DNA from: an uncultured Lachnospiraceae bacterium
GTDB lineage: Bacteria > Bacillota > Clostridia > Lachnospirales > Lachnospiraceae
NCBI GenBank assembly: GCA_900549665.1
Contig: URPH01000003.1
Location: forward strand, 53,606-117,605
Length of the DNA stretch: 64,000 nt
Reading direction: 5' to 3'
Numbering within the stretch: the first letter of the stretch is position 1; each line of letters opens with the position of its first letter. This document shows positions 36,397-45,594 of the stretch, one piece after another. The notes under the pieces were generated by a model, which saw only the letters and a program-made list of their open reading frames with translations, had not been told where the DNA came from and did no database searches. The position numbers and the translations under genes were made by a program.

Positions 36397-37887
36397 TTAC
36401 CCTCGTCCGTATAATTCAGTCAGCATGCCGATCTTTTCCGCGAGATCTTCATTGATATCTTCGGCATTCATCCTCCATACCCAGTTTCCACCAAGTGTGG
36501 AAGGTTTATTAATTCTGGCAGAATTGTCAAGATGGAGATAATCCTGAAGCGGAATAATACAGGTATCCGCAACGGAAGCATGTGCTAACCGTACCAGCTT
36601 GTCTGCGATCTCCGCGTCACTGGTGCCGTGGTAATCCACATAATCCTTTACTCTTTCATATTCTGCTTTTGTAATCTCGCCAAGCCATCCCACTATGGTC
36701 TCATTGTCATGCGTTCCGGTATATACAACTGAATTGTGAACGTAATTGTGAGGTAAGTATTCATTTCTGCTTCCGGAATCTCTTTCATCAAAAGCAAATT
36801 CCAAAACCTTCATATTGGGAAATCCGCTGTCCTTTACCAGCTTTCTTACGGTATCTGTGATAAATCCCAGATCTTCAGCAATAATCTGTGTTCCCGAAAG
36901 CGTTTCCTTCAGTGCATTAAACAGCTTCATTCCGGGTCCTTTTCTCCATGTCCCGTTTACGGCATTGGAGGAACCTGCAGGAATAGAATAAAACTCATCA
37001 AATCCACGGAAATGATCAATACGGATCACATCGTAAAGCTCTGTGCATTTTTTCATGCGCTGCTTCCACCATGCGTATCCCGTGCTTTCATGATAATCCC
37101 ATCGATAGATCGGATTCCCCCACAGCTGACCATCTGCCGAAAATCCATCCGGCGGACATCCCGCAACCGCGATCAGATCCTTTTTTTCATCCAGTTCAAA
37201 GAGCTCCGGATGCGCCCAGGCATCCGAACTGTCATAAGAAACATAAATAGGAATGTCTCCGACAATCTTAATACCCTTTTTGTTCGCATATTTTTTTAAC
37301 TTGGTCCACTGCTCCATAAATTTATATTGTAAAAATTTATAAAAGCCTATTTCATCTGCCAGTGTCTCTGTATATGCACTGACAGCCTCGGGACGGCGCA
37401 TTTTGATATCCTCGTCCCATTGTTCGAAACTCACATCCCGGAACTTATTTTTTACACTCATATATAAAGCATAATCATCAAGCCAGAACGCATTGTCCCG
37501 TTCGAATTGTCTGTAAGCCTTATCCTGTGATAAATCGGCTCTATGATAAGCTACCTTCAGCAGTGAAAAACGATTGCGGTACATTATATCATAGCTGATA
37601 TAGTTAGGAGTAGTACCAAAATCAATTTTTTCGCATTCCTCTGTGCTCAGAAGGCCCTCACTTATGAGACCTTCCAAGCTGATAAAATAAGGGTTCCCTG
37701 CAAAGGTAGAGAACGACTGGTAGGGCGAGTCTCCGTAACTCGTCGGACCTAGTGGCAGGATCTGCCAATAGGTCTGACGCGAAGACGCCAAAAAGTCGAT
37801 AAATCGATATGCTTCCTTTGAAAAGCATCCTATCCCGTATTTGCCGGGAAGGCTGAAAATCGGAAGCAACACACCACTTTTTCGCAT
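36397..37887 (-). CDS. malQ: 4-alpha-glucanotransferase (amylomaltase) MalQ
   Basis: Transfers alpha-1,4-glucan chains and frees glucose (GH77). Catalytic residues: Asp in VIRIDHFRGF, Glu in IIAEDLGFIT, Asp in YTGTHDNETIVGW. The N-terminal KSGVLLPIFSLPGKYGIG is typical. I start at the ATG at 37887 (496 aa); a TTG 18 bases upstream is possible but has no better ribosome site. It works with the phosphorylase on maltodextrins too short for it. Confidence 0.96.
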   Translation of the reverse strand: MRKSGVLLPIFSLPGKYGIGCFSKEAYRFIDFLASSRQTYWQILPLGPTSYGDSPYQSFSTFAGNPYFISLEGLISEGLLSTEECEKIDFGTTPNYISYDIMYRNRFSLLKVAYHRADLSQDKAYRQFERDNAFWLDDYALYMSVKNKFRDVSFEQWDEDIKMRRPEAVSAYTETLADEIGFYKFLQYKFMEQWTKLKKYANKKGIKIVGDIPIYVSYDSSDAWAHPELFELDEKKDLIAVAGCPPDGFSADGQLWGNPIYRWDYHESTGYAWWKQRMKKCTELYDVIRIDHFRGFDEFYSIPAGSSNAVNGTWRKGPGMKLFNALKETLSGTQIIAEDLGFITDTVRKLVKDSGFPNMKVLEFAFDERDSGSRNEYLPHNYVHNSVVYTGTHDNETIVGWLGEITKAEYERVKDYVDYHGTSDAEIADKLVRLAHASVADTCIIPLQDYLHLDNSARINKPSTLGGNWVWRMNAEDINEDLAEKIGMLTELYGRG

Positions 37888-37914
37888 AACACTTATTTCT
37901 CTCAATCTCTTGTA

Positions 37915-38763
37915 TTAACCTTTTACAGCACCTGCTGCCACACCCTTGATGATGTGCTTCTGGCATGTCAGGTAGAAAATAATAACAGGAATGATACTCA
38001 GTGTGATAAGGGCCATGATCGCTCCCAAATCCACGGTACCGTAGCTTCCCTGCAGATACTGGATATGGATCGGGATTGTCATATACTTTGTACGATCCAG
38101 TACCAGATAAGGTAACAGGTAGTCATTCCAGATCCACATGATTTCCAGAATACCTACTGAAATCATTGTGGGCTTTAACATCGGAAGTACAACCAAAAAG
38201 AAGGTCTGAATAGGATTACATCCGTCAATTGCAGCCGCTTCTTCTATTTCCAATGGTAATCCCTTGATAAATCCGGTAAACATAAACACGGCAAGTCCGG
38301 CACCAAATCCCAGATAGATAATGGGGATTGTCAAGGGGGTGTTCAACTTCAGGGTATCCGCTGTCTTAGCCAGTGTAAACATAACCATCTGGAAAGGAAC
38401 TACCATCGAAAAAACAAAAATATAATACATGGTCTTACAAAACTTGTTATTAACACGTGTGATGTACCATGCCGCCATAGACGAAAACAGTAAAATCAAC
38501 AGGGTTGCCAGAATTGTAATGGTAACACTGTACATAACAGATTTTCCAAAAGGATAATTACCGAAGGTCACACCTTTGATGTAATTATCAAAGCCGGCAG
38601 CATTTTCGCCGGAGGGCCACGCAAAGGTAGCTGTCTTTACGAAGGTGTTTTTCTTAAATGAATTCATAAATACCAGAAGAATGGGCAGTACCCATGCTAC
38701 TGATGCAATAATAAGAACGATCAGTCCGGGAATCATTCCGGCACCTTTTTTCTTGTTTTTCAT
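37915..38763 (-). CDS. malG: Maltodextrin ABC transporter permease, MalG type
   Basis: Inner-membrane permease of a carbohydrate ABC importer (CUT1). Six membrane helices are seen, and the EAA loop reads EEAAAIDGCNPIQTFF (about residues 175-190), which contacts the ATPase. Length 282 aa. It directly abuts the MalF-type gene upstream. The ATPase gene is not in the window; such importers often use a shared MsmK/MalK-like ATPase encoded elsewhere. Confidence 0.93.
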   Translation of the reverse strand: MKNKKKGAGMIPGLIVLIIASVAWVLPILLVFMNSFKKNTFVKTATFAWPSGENAAGFDNYIKGVTFGNYPFGKSVMYSVTITILATLLILLFSSMAAWYITRVNNKFCKTMYYIFVFSMVVPFQMVMFTLAKTADTLKLNTPLTIPIIYLGFGAGLAVFMFTGFIKGLPLEIEEAAAIDGCNPIQTFFLVVLPMLKPTMISVGILEIMWIWNDYLLPYLVLDRTKYMTIPIHIQYLQGSYGTVDLGAIMALITLSIIPVIIFYLTCQKHIIKGVAAGAVKG

Positions 38764-39680
38764 TACTGCTGCACCTCCTTATTTTTGGTTGCGGATAACT
38801 GAATCAGTGAAATAGCTGCAACCAGTACAAAGAACAGCACTGCTTTTGCCTGAGCTACACCTCTTGCAGTAGATGACTGTCCGTAAAATGTATTAAAAAT
38901 ATTCAATGCCAACATTTCTGTTGTCTTGACAACAGTACCATCTGCCTGCCAGCTAAACGGCTGACCACCTGTCAATGCAAGGTTCTGGTCAAACAGCTTA
39001 AAGCCGTTTGTCAAAGACAGGAATAAGCAGATTGTAACAGAGGGCATTAAGTTGGGAAGTGTGATCCTGAATAACGTCTGCATCTTGGTTGCTCCGTCAA
39101 TACGTGCTGCCTCGATCAGATCCTCCGGAATAGACTGAATACCTGCAATATAGATAATCATCATATAACCGATCTGCTGCCAGCACATCAAAATGATCAA
39201 TCCCCAAAAACCATATCTTGTTTCCAATAAAATATTTGTTCCGTAATGACTTAAAACACCGTCAAAGATCATACTCCAGATATAACCGAGTACGATACCG
39301 CCGATCAGGTTCGGCATGAAAAATACAGTACGGAAAATGTTGGTTCCTTTGATCTTTTGTGTCAGAAGGAACGCCAGGAAAAATGCCAGCACATTGACAA
39401 GCACTAAAGATACAACCGTATAAAGTGATGTATAGCCAAATGCATGAACAAATGTAGCATCCTGGAATGCTTTTATGTAATTGCTGATACCGATAAATTT
39501 TGCATCACTTGTTGTAGTGAATGTGCAAAATGACAGATAAAAACCTTTTAAAAAGGGATATACAAATCCGATTAAGAACGCAACTGTGATCGGCAGTAAA
39601 AATACCGGAAAAAGTTTTGCGATCGGACGTGTAATCATCGTTGAATTTACACTACTCGTTTGATTCTTTTTCTTTTTCAT
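38763..39680 (-). CDS. malF: Maltodextrin ABC transporter permease, MalF type
   Basis: Second CUT1 permease, 305 aa, with six predicted membrane helices and the EAA loop EAARIDGATKMQTLFRITL around residues 192-210. Its stop shares a base with the MalG start, so they are co-translated. Short compared with enterobacterial MalF, as usual in Firmicutes, where the long periplasmic loop is missing. The N-terminal residues are polar and Ser/Thr-rich. Confidence 0.92.
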   Translation of the reverse strand: MKKKKNQTSSVNSTMITRPIAKLFPVFLLPITVAFLIGFVYPFLKGFYLSFCTFTTTSDAKFIGISNYIKAFQDATFVHAFGYTSLYTVVSLVLVNVLAFFLAFLLTQKIKGTNIFRTVFFMPNLIGGIVLGYIWSMIFDGVLSHYGTNILLETRYGFWGLIILMCWQQIGYMMIIYIAGIQSIPEDLIEAARIDGATKMQTLFRITLPNLMPSVTICLFLSLTNGFKLFDQNLALTGGQPFSWQADGTVVKTTEMLALNIFNTFYGQSSTARGVAQAKAVLFFVLVAAISLIQLSATKNKEVQQ

Positions 39681-39760
39681 GTTCTGATACCCGTAAAACC
39701 CTTATTTTTTAAAAATGGGGCGAGACATCATCCCGCCCCATTTTGTTTATATGTTACTTT

Positions 39761-41122
39761 TTATTCGTTTGCCAGTTTGTACTGTGTTGCCCATCCTGCT
39801 ACGAAAGCTGTTTCAACGTCGTCCCATGATCCGCCTGCATCGTACTGGTTCATAGCTGCTACAAGGCCTGCTCTCCAGTCATTTACGTTAGGAGTGTAGT
39901 TGAATGCCCAGTCAACAACATATTTGCCTTCGTCGATGTATTTAGCTGAATCCTGGAAGAATACATTACCGTTGGGTGCTGCGTTCTTGTAAGGGATCTC
40001 GCCAAACTGCTCTGACATCATCTTTGTACCTTTTTCAGATGTTACTAACCATGTCATGAAATCAATAGTTGCGTTGATATCTGCTTCAGATGCGTTTTTG
40101 TTAACTGCCCAGCAGTTTTCTGTACCGGAGCAAAGACCTGCATTTTCTTCGCCTTCAGCGCCACAGTAGATCGGGATCATAGCCAGATCTTCATCAGCCC
40201 ATGACTCGCTGACTGCATCATATTCCCATGTACCGTTCTGGTAGAATACTGCTTCACCGTTTTTGAATTCTGCTTCTGCATCATATCCGCCTGTTGCCAG
40301 TGTAGAAGGCTCTACAGCAGAGTCTGTGATGTAAAGATCCCAGATGTTCTTGTATAAGTCAAGGTATGTACCTTTGATTTCTGCAGGGCATTCTGTCCAG
40401 TTGTCAGCCTGCTCTTCATAATATAAAGGCATGTTTGCTAAGTGACCTGTAAATCTCCATGAAGATGAATCATCCATACCTGAAGAAGTAAATGCATCAA
40501 ATCCGAGTTCATCAGCACGTGCGTGAATATCGTCTGCAACTGCTTTTAATGAATCGAAGTCTGTGATGTCATCCAGTGAATAACCAGCTTCAGCTAAGAG
40601 CTTTTTGTTGGTGATGATACCAAAACTTTCGTAGCAGTAGCCGATGGAAACTGCTCTTCCGTCTGCATCATATAATGTAAAGTCGTCTGTTGTCAGTTCG
40701 TTGTAGATATCTGTTCCCTTTAAGTCGATGCAGTAGCTGCCCCATGTCTTAACAGCTGCCTGATTACCTACTACAAATAATGTAGGAGCATCTGATTTGT
40801 CCATCTCTGCTGTCAATGTAGATTCGTAATTTCCGGATGCAGCGGTTACAACCTTAACAGGAACACCCGTTTCGTCTGTGTAATCTTTTGCGATCTGCTG
40901 TAATGCTTCATCAGCTTCAGGTTTGAAGTTTAACCAGTAAACCTGACCACCTTCAGAAGATCCTTTTGTTTCTTCTGCAACTTCTGTTGTTTCTGTTGCT
41001 TCTGTTGTTTCTGTTGTTTCTGCTGCTGATCCGTTAGACTCAGAAGCTGTGCTGCCGCAACCAACAAGGCTGGCTGCAATCATGCTTACACAAAGTAAAG
41101 CACTGATTAATTTCTTTTTCAT
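39761..41122 (-). CDS. Extracellular solute-binding lipoprotein (maltodextrin)
   Basis: Substrate-binding protein of the importer. A lipoprotein signal ends at SLVGC (cysteine at about residue 22). A Thr/Glu repeat linker (TETTEATETTEVAEE, about 36-53) tethers the binding domain, which is a MalE-like type (ABC family 1 solute-binding). It is the first gene of the operon, 80 bp upstream of malF with high expression expected. Length 453 aa. The sugar is inferred from the enzymes encoded downstream. Confidence 0.93.
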   Translation of the reverse strand: MKKKLISALLCVSMIAASLVGCGSTASESNGSAAETTETTEATETTEVAEETKGSSEGGQVYWLNFKPEADEALQQIAKDYTDETGVPVKVVTAASGNYESTLTAEMDKSDAPTLFVVGNQAAVKTWGSYCIDLKGTDIYNELTTDDFTLYDADGRAVSIGYCYESFGIITNKKLLAEAGYSLDDITDFDSLKAVADDIHARADELGFDAFTSSGMDDSSSWRFTGHLANMPLYYEEQADNWTECPAEIKGTYLDLYKNIWDLYITDSAVEPSTLATGGYDAEAEFKNGEAVFYQNGTWEYDAVSESWADEDLAMIPIYCGAEGEENAGLCSGTENCWAVNKNASEADINATIDFMTWLVTSEKGTKMMSEQFGEIPYKNAAPNGNVFFQDSAKYIDEGKYVVDWAFNYTPNVNDWRAGLVAAMNQYDAGGSWDDVETAFVAGWATQYKLANE

Positions 41123-41168
41123 ACTTTTTTCCTCTCTCTTTCTAAAAAATAGTTACTTGTTTTGCTTT

Positions 41169-41225
41169 GGTAACGTTCCCATTGGTAACGTTACCTCGGC
41201 TTATCTGCTCATTGGTAACGTTTCC
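41169..41225. promoter_or_regulatory. Three LacI-type operators upstream of the maltodextrin operon
   Basis: Three copies of GGTAACGTTNCC: 41169-41180 (ending CCC), 41184-41195 (perfect palindrome GGTAACGTTACC) and 41214-41225 (ending TCC). The centres are 15 and 30 bp apart. They lie downstream of the -10 box, so binding would block initiation or elongation. The LacI gene of the operon is the likely ligand. Confidence 0.85.
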
Positions 41226-41233
41226 GTAAATTC

Positions 41234-41262
41234 AATCTATCATGTTTCCGCCACGAAAGCAA
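41234..41262 (-). promoter_or_regulatory. Promoter of the maltodextrin operon
   Basis: Minus-strand -35 TTGCTT at 41257-41262, 17-bp spacer, -10 TAGATT at 41234-41239. The likely start site is near 41227, beside the first operator. Confidence 0.7.
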
Positions 41263-41329
41263 TACCAAATATCATTTTCAGCAAAAAGAGTTATTTCGGT
41301 CCATTTCTTTTGTACAATTTGCACAAGAA

Positions 41330-41362
41330 AAGGCCTCCGGATGGTTTTATTCATCCGAAAGC
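41330..41362 (-). terminator. Terminator-like hairpin upstream of the mal promoter
   Basis: On the minus strand AGGCTTTCGGATG pairs with CATCCGGAGGCCT (G-U pairs allowed) and is followed by TTTTCTTG. It may stop read-through from the tRNA side. Between it and the tRNA terminator (41363-41500) no complete gene is visible. Confidence 0.55.
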
Positions 41363-41502
41363 CTGTCCATCATCTTATTCTTTTCTCCCCTGAATCTGCA
41401 TTATCCCAATCCCTGTCTGCCGCTCTGTCCATTGGCGACCGGTTACCGGCAGCTACAACGGCGACTATACCGGAGACTACATCCGTGGTTATATACTGCA
41501 GA

Positions 41503-41540
41503 AAAAATAAAAAGCCATCTGCCGATAACCATCAGCAAAT
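41503..41540 (-). terminator. Terminator after tRNA-Gln
   Basis: On the minus strand CATTTGCTGA pairs with TCGGCAGATG (ten pairs including G-U) around a six-base loop, and is followed by a T-rich tract. It lies about 10 bp after the tRNA 3' end. Confidence 0.7.
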
Positions 41541-41550
41541 GACCCTTTAG

Positions 41551-41622
41551 CAGCGCTACCAGGATTCGAACCTGGAAATGACGGAGTCAGAGTCCGTTGC
41601 CTTACCGTTTGGCGATAGCGCT
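41551..41622 (-). tRNA. tRNA-Gln (anticodon CUG)
   Basis: The minus strand folds as a cloverleaf: seven-base acceptor pair (AGCGCTA with TAGCGCT), T arm CCAGGTTCGAATCCTGG, anticodon stem ACGGA/TCCGT with loop CTCTGAC, giving anticodon CUG, which reads CAG. Discriminator G; CCA is not encoded. D arm TCGCCAAACGGTAAGGCA is typical of tRNA-Gln. Confidence 0.95.
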
Positions 41623-41794
41623 TCAACATTTGTTAGTATACACAATCCGCAGACAAAATGCAAGCACAAATTTTATTTTTTTACCTGTTTTTTTTACCTG
41701 TTCTTTTTACCTGTTCTTTTTTACTTTTTTCATGTTCTGCCATTTTTTATGATCTGTTGTTATTCCTACTTTTTCCCGCCCTTCTGTACGCGCT

Positions 41795-41825
41795 AAAAAA
41801 AGGACAGGTGCCTTCACACCCATCC
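41795..41825 (-). terminator. Terminator after glutamine synthetase
   Basis: On the minus strand GGATGGGTG pairs with CACCTGTCC (two G-U pairs), followed by seven T residues, about 80 bp after the stop codon. The stretch 41623-41794 upstream of the tRNA shows only T-rich repeats of TTTTTACCTGTTC. Confidence 0.8.
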
Positions 41826-41902
41826 TTTTCGTTTATTTTCACGCTCAATTACTACTCACACACTTGATCCGTTTTATTTGCGTCTCAGCCTGTTACAACA
41901 GC

Positions 41903-44014
41903 TTAGACTTCAAACATCAGCTCGCCATATGTAGGAAGCGGCCACAGATCCTTGTCAACGATCATCTCAAGCTCATCTGCAGGTTTTCTCAATTCAGCCA
42001 TAACTACCATAACCGTATCCTTATAATAGAATGCCTGTTCTTTGGCATCTGTCATGGCAGAGCCTTTTGCTTCTGCTTTTTCCAGTTTGACAAGTGCTTT
42101 CTGCATAGCTTCCAGCTTTTTGCTGACCTGTTTCAACAGATCTGTCTGAACAGTTGCATCTGCACCGGCTGCTTTTACGGCATTTACAGAATCTGCCAGT
42201 ACCTTTGTATATTTGACAACAGCAGGAATGATCTGCTTGCCTGCCATATCGATCATGGTCAGAGCTTCAATGTTGATAGATTTAGCATAGGTCTCGTAAA
42301 TGATCTCTTCACGGGATTTCAGCTCAGCCTCTGTATAGATGCCGAATTTTTCAAATAAAGCAACTGCCTTGTCGGATGTCAGAGTGCTTGCAGCTTCGAT
42401 CATGGACTTAATATTGGGGAGTCCTCTCTTTTCAGCTTCTTTGACCCATTCATCGGAATAGCCGTTTCCGTTGAAGACGATTCTCTGATGTTTGGTCATG
42501 TATTCCTTGATCAGATCATGTACTGCGACATCAAAATCATCTGCTTTTTCCAGAATATCGGCGGCTTCGCAGAATGCTTCTGCAACGATGGCATTTAAGG
42601 TCGTGTTGGGACCGGCGATAGAGTCTGCACTACCAACCATACGGAATTCAAATTTGTTGCCGGTAAATGCAAAAGGCGATGTACGGTTACGGTCTGTTGC
42701 ATCCTTCTGCAGATCGGGCAGGGTAGATACACCGGTCTCCAGCTTGCCGCCATGCTTTACACTGTCTGCGATTCCGGTTTCAACAAGCTGTTTTACAACA
42801 TCCTCAAGCTGCTCGCCAAGGAACATGGAAATGATAGCCGGAGGCGCCTCGTTGGCTCCAAGTCTGTGATCGTTACCAACGTCTGAAGCTGACTGACGGA
42901 GCAGGTCTGCATGTGTGTCAACAGCTTTCATGATGCAGGCAAGTACCAGTAAAAACTGGATATTTTCATTGGGTGTATCGCCGGGCTCCAATAAGTTGAC
43001 GCCATTGTCGGTTGTAATAGACCAGTTGTCATGTTTACCGGATCCGTTTACACCTGCATACGGTTTTTCATGCAATAAGCATCTCATGCCATGCTTTACG
43101 GCAACACGCTTCATTGTCTCCATAACCAGCTGGTTGTGGTCAACGGCAATATTGGCTGTCTCGTAAATCGGTGCTAACTCATGCTGGGCGGGAGCAACCT
43201 CGTTGTGCTGTGTCTTAGCGGTTACGCCAAGCTTCCACAGCTCTTCATTTAAGTCCTTCATAAATGCGCCGACACGTTCACGGATGACACCGAAGTAATG
43301 ATCTTCCATTTCCTGTCCTTTCGGAGGAAGTGCTCCGAATAAGGTACGTCCGGAAAACATCAGGTCGGGACGCTGTTTGTATAATTTTTCATCAACCAGG
43401 AAATATTCCTGTTCGGGTCCAACGGATGCGGTAACTCTGGTTGCCTCTGTGTTGCCGAATAATTTGACAATACGAAGTGCCTGTTTGGATACAGCTTCCA
43501 TAGAACGAAGCAAAGGTGTCTTTTTATCCAGTGCTTCACCTGTGTATGAACAAAATGCTGTCGGGATGCAGAGGATCGCACCTGTTGCAGCTTCCTTTAA
43601 AAATGCGGGAGAAGTAATATCCCATGCTGTATAACCTCTTGCTTCGAATGTGGCGCGAAGACCGCCTGAAGGGAATGAAGAGGCATCCGGCTCACCTTTG
43701 ATCAGCTCTTTACCGGAAAACTCTGTGATCATCTTGCCCATCTCATCCGGATGAGTCACAAATGCATCATGCTTTTCAGCGGTAATACCGGTCAATGGCT
43801 GGAACCAGTGTGTATAATGGGTAGCTCCGTTTTCTACAGCCCAGTCCTTCATAGCCTTTGCTACTACATTGGCAGCTGCCATGGAGAGCTCGCCGCCCTG
43901 ATCCATAACCTTCTTAACCTCTTTAAAAACGTCCTTTGGCAGACGTTCTTTCATTTTGCCAAGGGTAAATACATTTTTTCCGAAGATTTCTTCGACATTC
44001 ATAACCTCACTCAT
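41903..44014 (-). CDS. glnN: Type III glutamine synthetase
   Basis: ATP-dependent ammonia assimilation to glutamine, GSIII family (GlnN). The 703-residue length and stretches such as TAKTQHNEVAPAQHELAP, GVNGSGKHDNWSI and RTSPFAFTGNKFEFR (substrate and metal sites of the glutamine synthetase fold) identify it. The C-terminal 150 residues form the helical extension typical of GSIII. An AAAGGAG site precedes the ATG at 44014. The leader of about 200 bases has a promoter and a terminator before the start codon, so expression is probably controlled by attenuation. Confidence 0.96.
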   Translation of the reverse strand: MSEVMNVEEIFGKNVFTLGKMKERLPKDVFKEVKKVMDQGGELSMAAANVVAKAMKDWAVENGATHYTHWFQPLTGITAEKHDAFVTHPDEMGKMITEFSGKELIKGEPDASSFPSGGLRATFEARGYTAWDITSPAFLKEAATGAILCIPTAFCSYTGEALDKKTPLLRSMEAVSKQALRIVKLFGNTEATRVTASVGPEQEYFLVDEKLYKQRPDLMFSGRTLFGALPPKGQEMEDHYFGVIRERVGAFMKDLNEELWKLGVTAKTQHNEVAPAQHELAPIYETANIAVDHNQLVMETMKRVAVKHGMRCLLHEKPYAGVNGSGKHDNWSITTDNGVNLLEPGDTPNENIQFLLVLACIMKAVDTHADLLRQSASDVGNDHRLGANEAPPAIISMFLGEQLEDVVKQLVETGIADSVKHGGKLETGVSTLPDLQKDATDRNRTSPFAFTGNKFEFRMVGSADSIAGPNTTLNAIVAEAFCEAADILEKADDFDVAVHDLIKEYMTKHQRIVFNGNGYSDEWVKEAEKRGLPNIKSMIEAASTLTSDKAVALFEKFGIYTEAELKSREEIIYETYAKSINIEALTMIDMAGKQIIPAVVKYTKVLADSVNAVKAAGADATVQTDLLKQVSKKLEAMQKALVKLEKAEAKGSAMTDAKEQAFYYKDTVMVVMAELRKPADELEMIVDKDLWPLPTYGELMFEV

Positions 44015-44063
44015 TTGTTCCTATCTCCTTTGCTTTTTATTGGGAGCTGATATTTTAAAGCAT

Positions 44064-44159
44064 AAAAAAAGTTCCAAACCATGCGGTTGGAACATCTTTG
44101 TTCAAAATATCTTATGTCGGTGGCTTCAACACCGTTATCTATTTCATATAGATAAGATA
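44064..44159 (-). promoter_or_regulatory. Structured leader RNA with attenuator upstream of glnN
   Basis: The minus-strand transcript contains, in order: an outer 8-bp stem (44152-44159 with 44108-44115) enclosing an A/U hairpin (44135-44155, partly exclusive with the outer stem) and a GC hairpin CGGTG/CACCG (44118-44134); a hairpin GAAC-AAAGAU-GUUC at 44090-44103; and a terminator stem GTTCCAACC/GGTTTGGAAC with seven T residues (44064-44093). The fourth hairpin and the terminator share bases, so they are mutually exclusive. Its loop has A at position 1 and G at position 4, as in ANTAR-bound hairpins. Regulator unknown. Confidence 0.7.
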
Positions 44160-44227
44160 CTCTTATTTTTTCAAAAATGCAAGCCCATTTTTAAAATTTT
44201 TTTCCGACCGTCGTTCACACATCTGTC

Positions 44228-44257
44228 ATTATAGCAGAGTGAGTAAACGGCGGTCAA
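44228..44257 (-). promoter_or_regulatory. Promoter of glnN
   Basis: Minus-strand -35 TTGACC at 44252-44257, 18-bp spacer, perfect -10 TATAAT at 44228-44233. Start is expected near 44221, giving a leader of about 206 bases. A weaker alternative (TTGCAT at 44177-44182, TATCTT at 44154-44159) lies closer. Confidence 0.85.
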
Positions 44258-44262
44258 GAAGG

Positions 44263-45495
44263 TTATGCCTCCGGGGCCTTTTTTCTAAGCAGGTCATAGA
44301 CGGCTGCCGGCTGATCCAGCTCAACCTTTAATTGCTGCTGCGGATGCGGTGCGCTCTCCATCGCTTCGCCGGTCTCTTCATCTGTAATGGAAAGAACCTT
44401 TGCCGGTACATTGGTGCCGTCCGGCTTCATGATCTCAATCGTTTCGCCGACGACAAATTTATTTTTCTGTTCAATAAAAACGTTCTGTCCTTCTGCCCTG
44501 CCCACAATTCCCAGATAGATATATTCGTTGATATAGGTATTGCTGTCATAGATCTGTGTCGTTTCATCCGGCTTTCCGAAATAAAAGCCGGTCGTAAACT
44601 GTCTGTAGGTGCACTTGGATATTTCTTCCTTTGCCCATGGTAAGATCTGTTTAAAAGCTTCCTCTCCCTGCAGTGCCGCATCGATCGCCCTGCGATAGGT
44701 ACGTGCAACGGTTGCGACATACAGGGCAGTCTTCATCCTGCCTTCAATCTTGAAGCTGTCGATACCGGCCTCCAGCATCTGCGGAATATATTCGATCATA
44801 CACAGATCCTTGGAATTGAAAATATAGGTTCCACGTTCATTTTCATAAACAGGAAGGTATTCTCCCGGTCTGCTCTCCTCCACAACCGCATATTTCCAAC
44901 GGCACGGATGTGTACAGGCTCCGTGATTGGCATCCCTTCCGGTAAAATAGTTGCTCAAAAGACAGCGTCCGGAATAGGAAATACACATGGCTCCGTGAAT
45001 AAAGCTCTCGATTTCCATATCCTCCGGAATATTTTCCCGGATCTGCTTAATCTCGGCAAGTGAAAGCTCCCTTGCGCATACGACACGGCGGATTCCCTGC
45101 TCATACCAGAAGCGGAAGGTCATGTAATTGGTATTGTTGGCCTGTGTACTGATATGGATATCAATATCCGGACAGTTAGCCTTTGCTAACATCACCATGC
45201 CGGGATCAGCTACGATAACAGCATCCGGCTTAAGCTCTGCAAGCTCCCGGAAATACCGCGCAGCTCCGTCCAGATCATAATTGTGTGCAAGGATATTGGC
45301 CGTCACATGCACCTTGACATTGTGGGCATGCGCAAACTCAATTCCCTCTTTCATTTCTTCCGGTGTGAAATTTTTGGCCTTGGCACGAAGTCCAAAAGCC
45401 TCTCCGCCGATATAAACGGCATCTGCACCAAATATAACAGCGGTTTTTAATACTTCCAGACTGCTGGCCGGAATTAACAACTCAGGTTTTCTCAT
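44263..45495 (-). CDS. U32 family protein, TrhP-like tRNA U34 hydroxylation factor
   Basis: Peptidase U32 family protein. It opens with PELLIPASSLEVLKTAVIFGADAVY and has the cysteine cluster of the family (GAMCISYSGRC, GACTHPCRW). In Bacillus the U32 proteins YrrN/YrrO (TrhP) are needed for 5-hydroxyuridine at tRNA position 34, and YrrM (TrmR) then methylates it. Here a TrmR-like gene lies just upstream, about 100 bp away, and an MltG-like gene before that, matching yrrL-yrrM-yrrO. Length 410 aa. TrhP function is inferred from family and order. Confidence 0.85.
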   Translation of the reverse strand: MRKPELLIPASSLEVLKTAVIFGADAVYIGGEAFGLRAKAKNFTPEEMKEGIEFAHAHNVKVHVTANILAHNYDLDGAARYFRELAELKPDAVIVADPGMVMLAKANCPDIDIHISTQANNTNYMTFRFWYEQGIRRVVCARELSLAEIKQIRENIPEDMEIESFIHGAMCISYSGRCLLSNYFTGRDANHGACTHPCRWKYAVVEESRPGEYLPVYENERGTYIFNSKDLCMIEYIPQMLEAGIDSFKIEGRMKTALYVATVARTYRRAIDAALQGEEAFKQILPWAKEEISKCTYRQFTTGFYFGKPDETTQIYDSNTYINEYIYLGIVGRAEGQNVFIEQKNKFVVGETIEIMKPDGTNVPAKVLSITDEETGEAMESAPHPQQQLKVELDQPAAVYDLLRKKAPEA

Positions 45496-45594
45496 TTTTA
45501 TCTCCCATATAAAACTACAGTCTCCGGCAGCCGGTCAGATATCCATCTCCGTGCCGGACCACCCTGTACCTATGCTCTTTTTTCATGCAGATTT

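Noticed and set aside
44118..44155. Second ANTAR hairpin in the glnN leader
   Set aside because: The two upstream hairpins have 5- and 7-base loops without the A1/G4 pattern, so a full ANTAR pair cannot be claimed.
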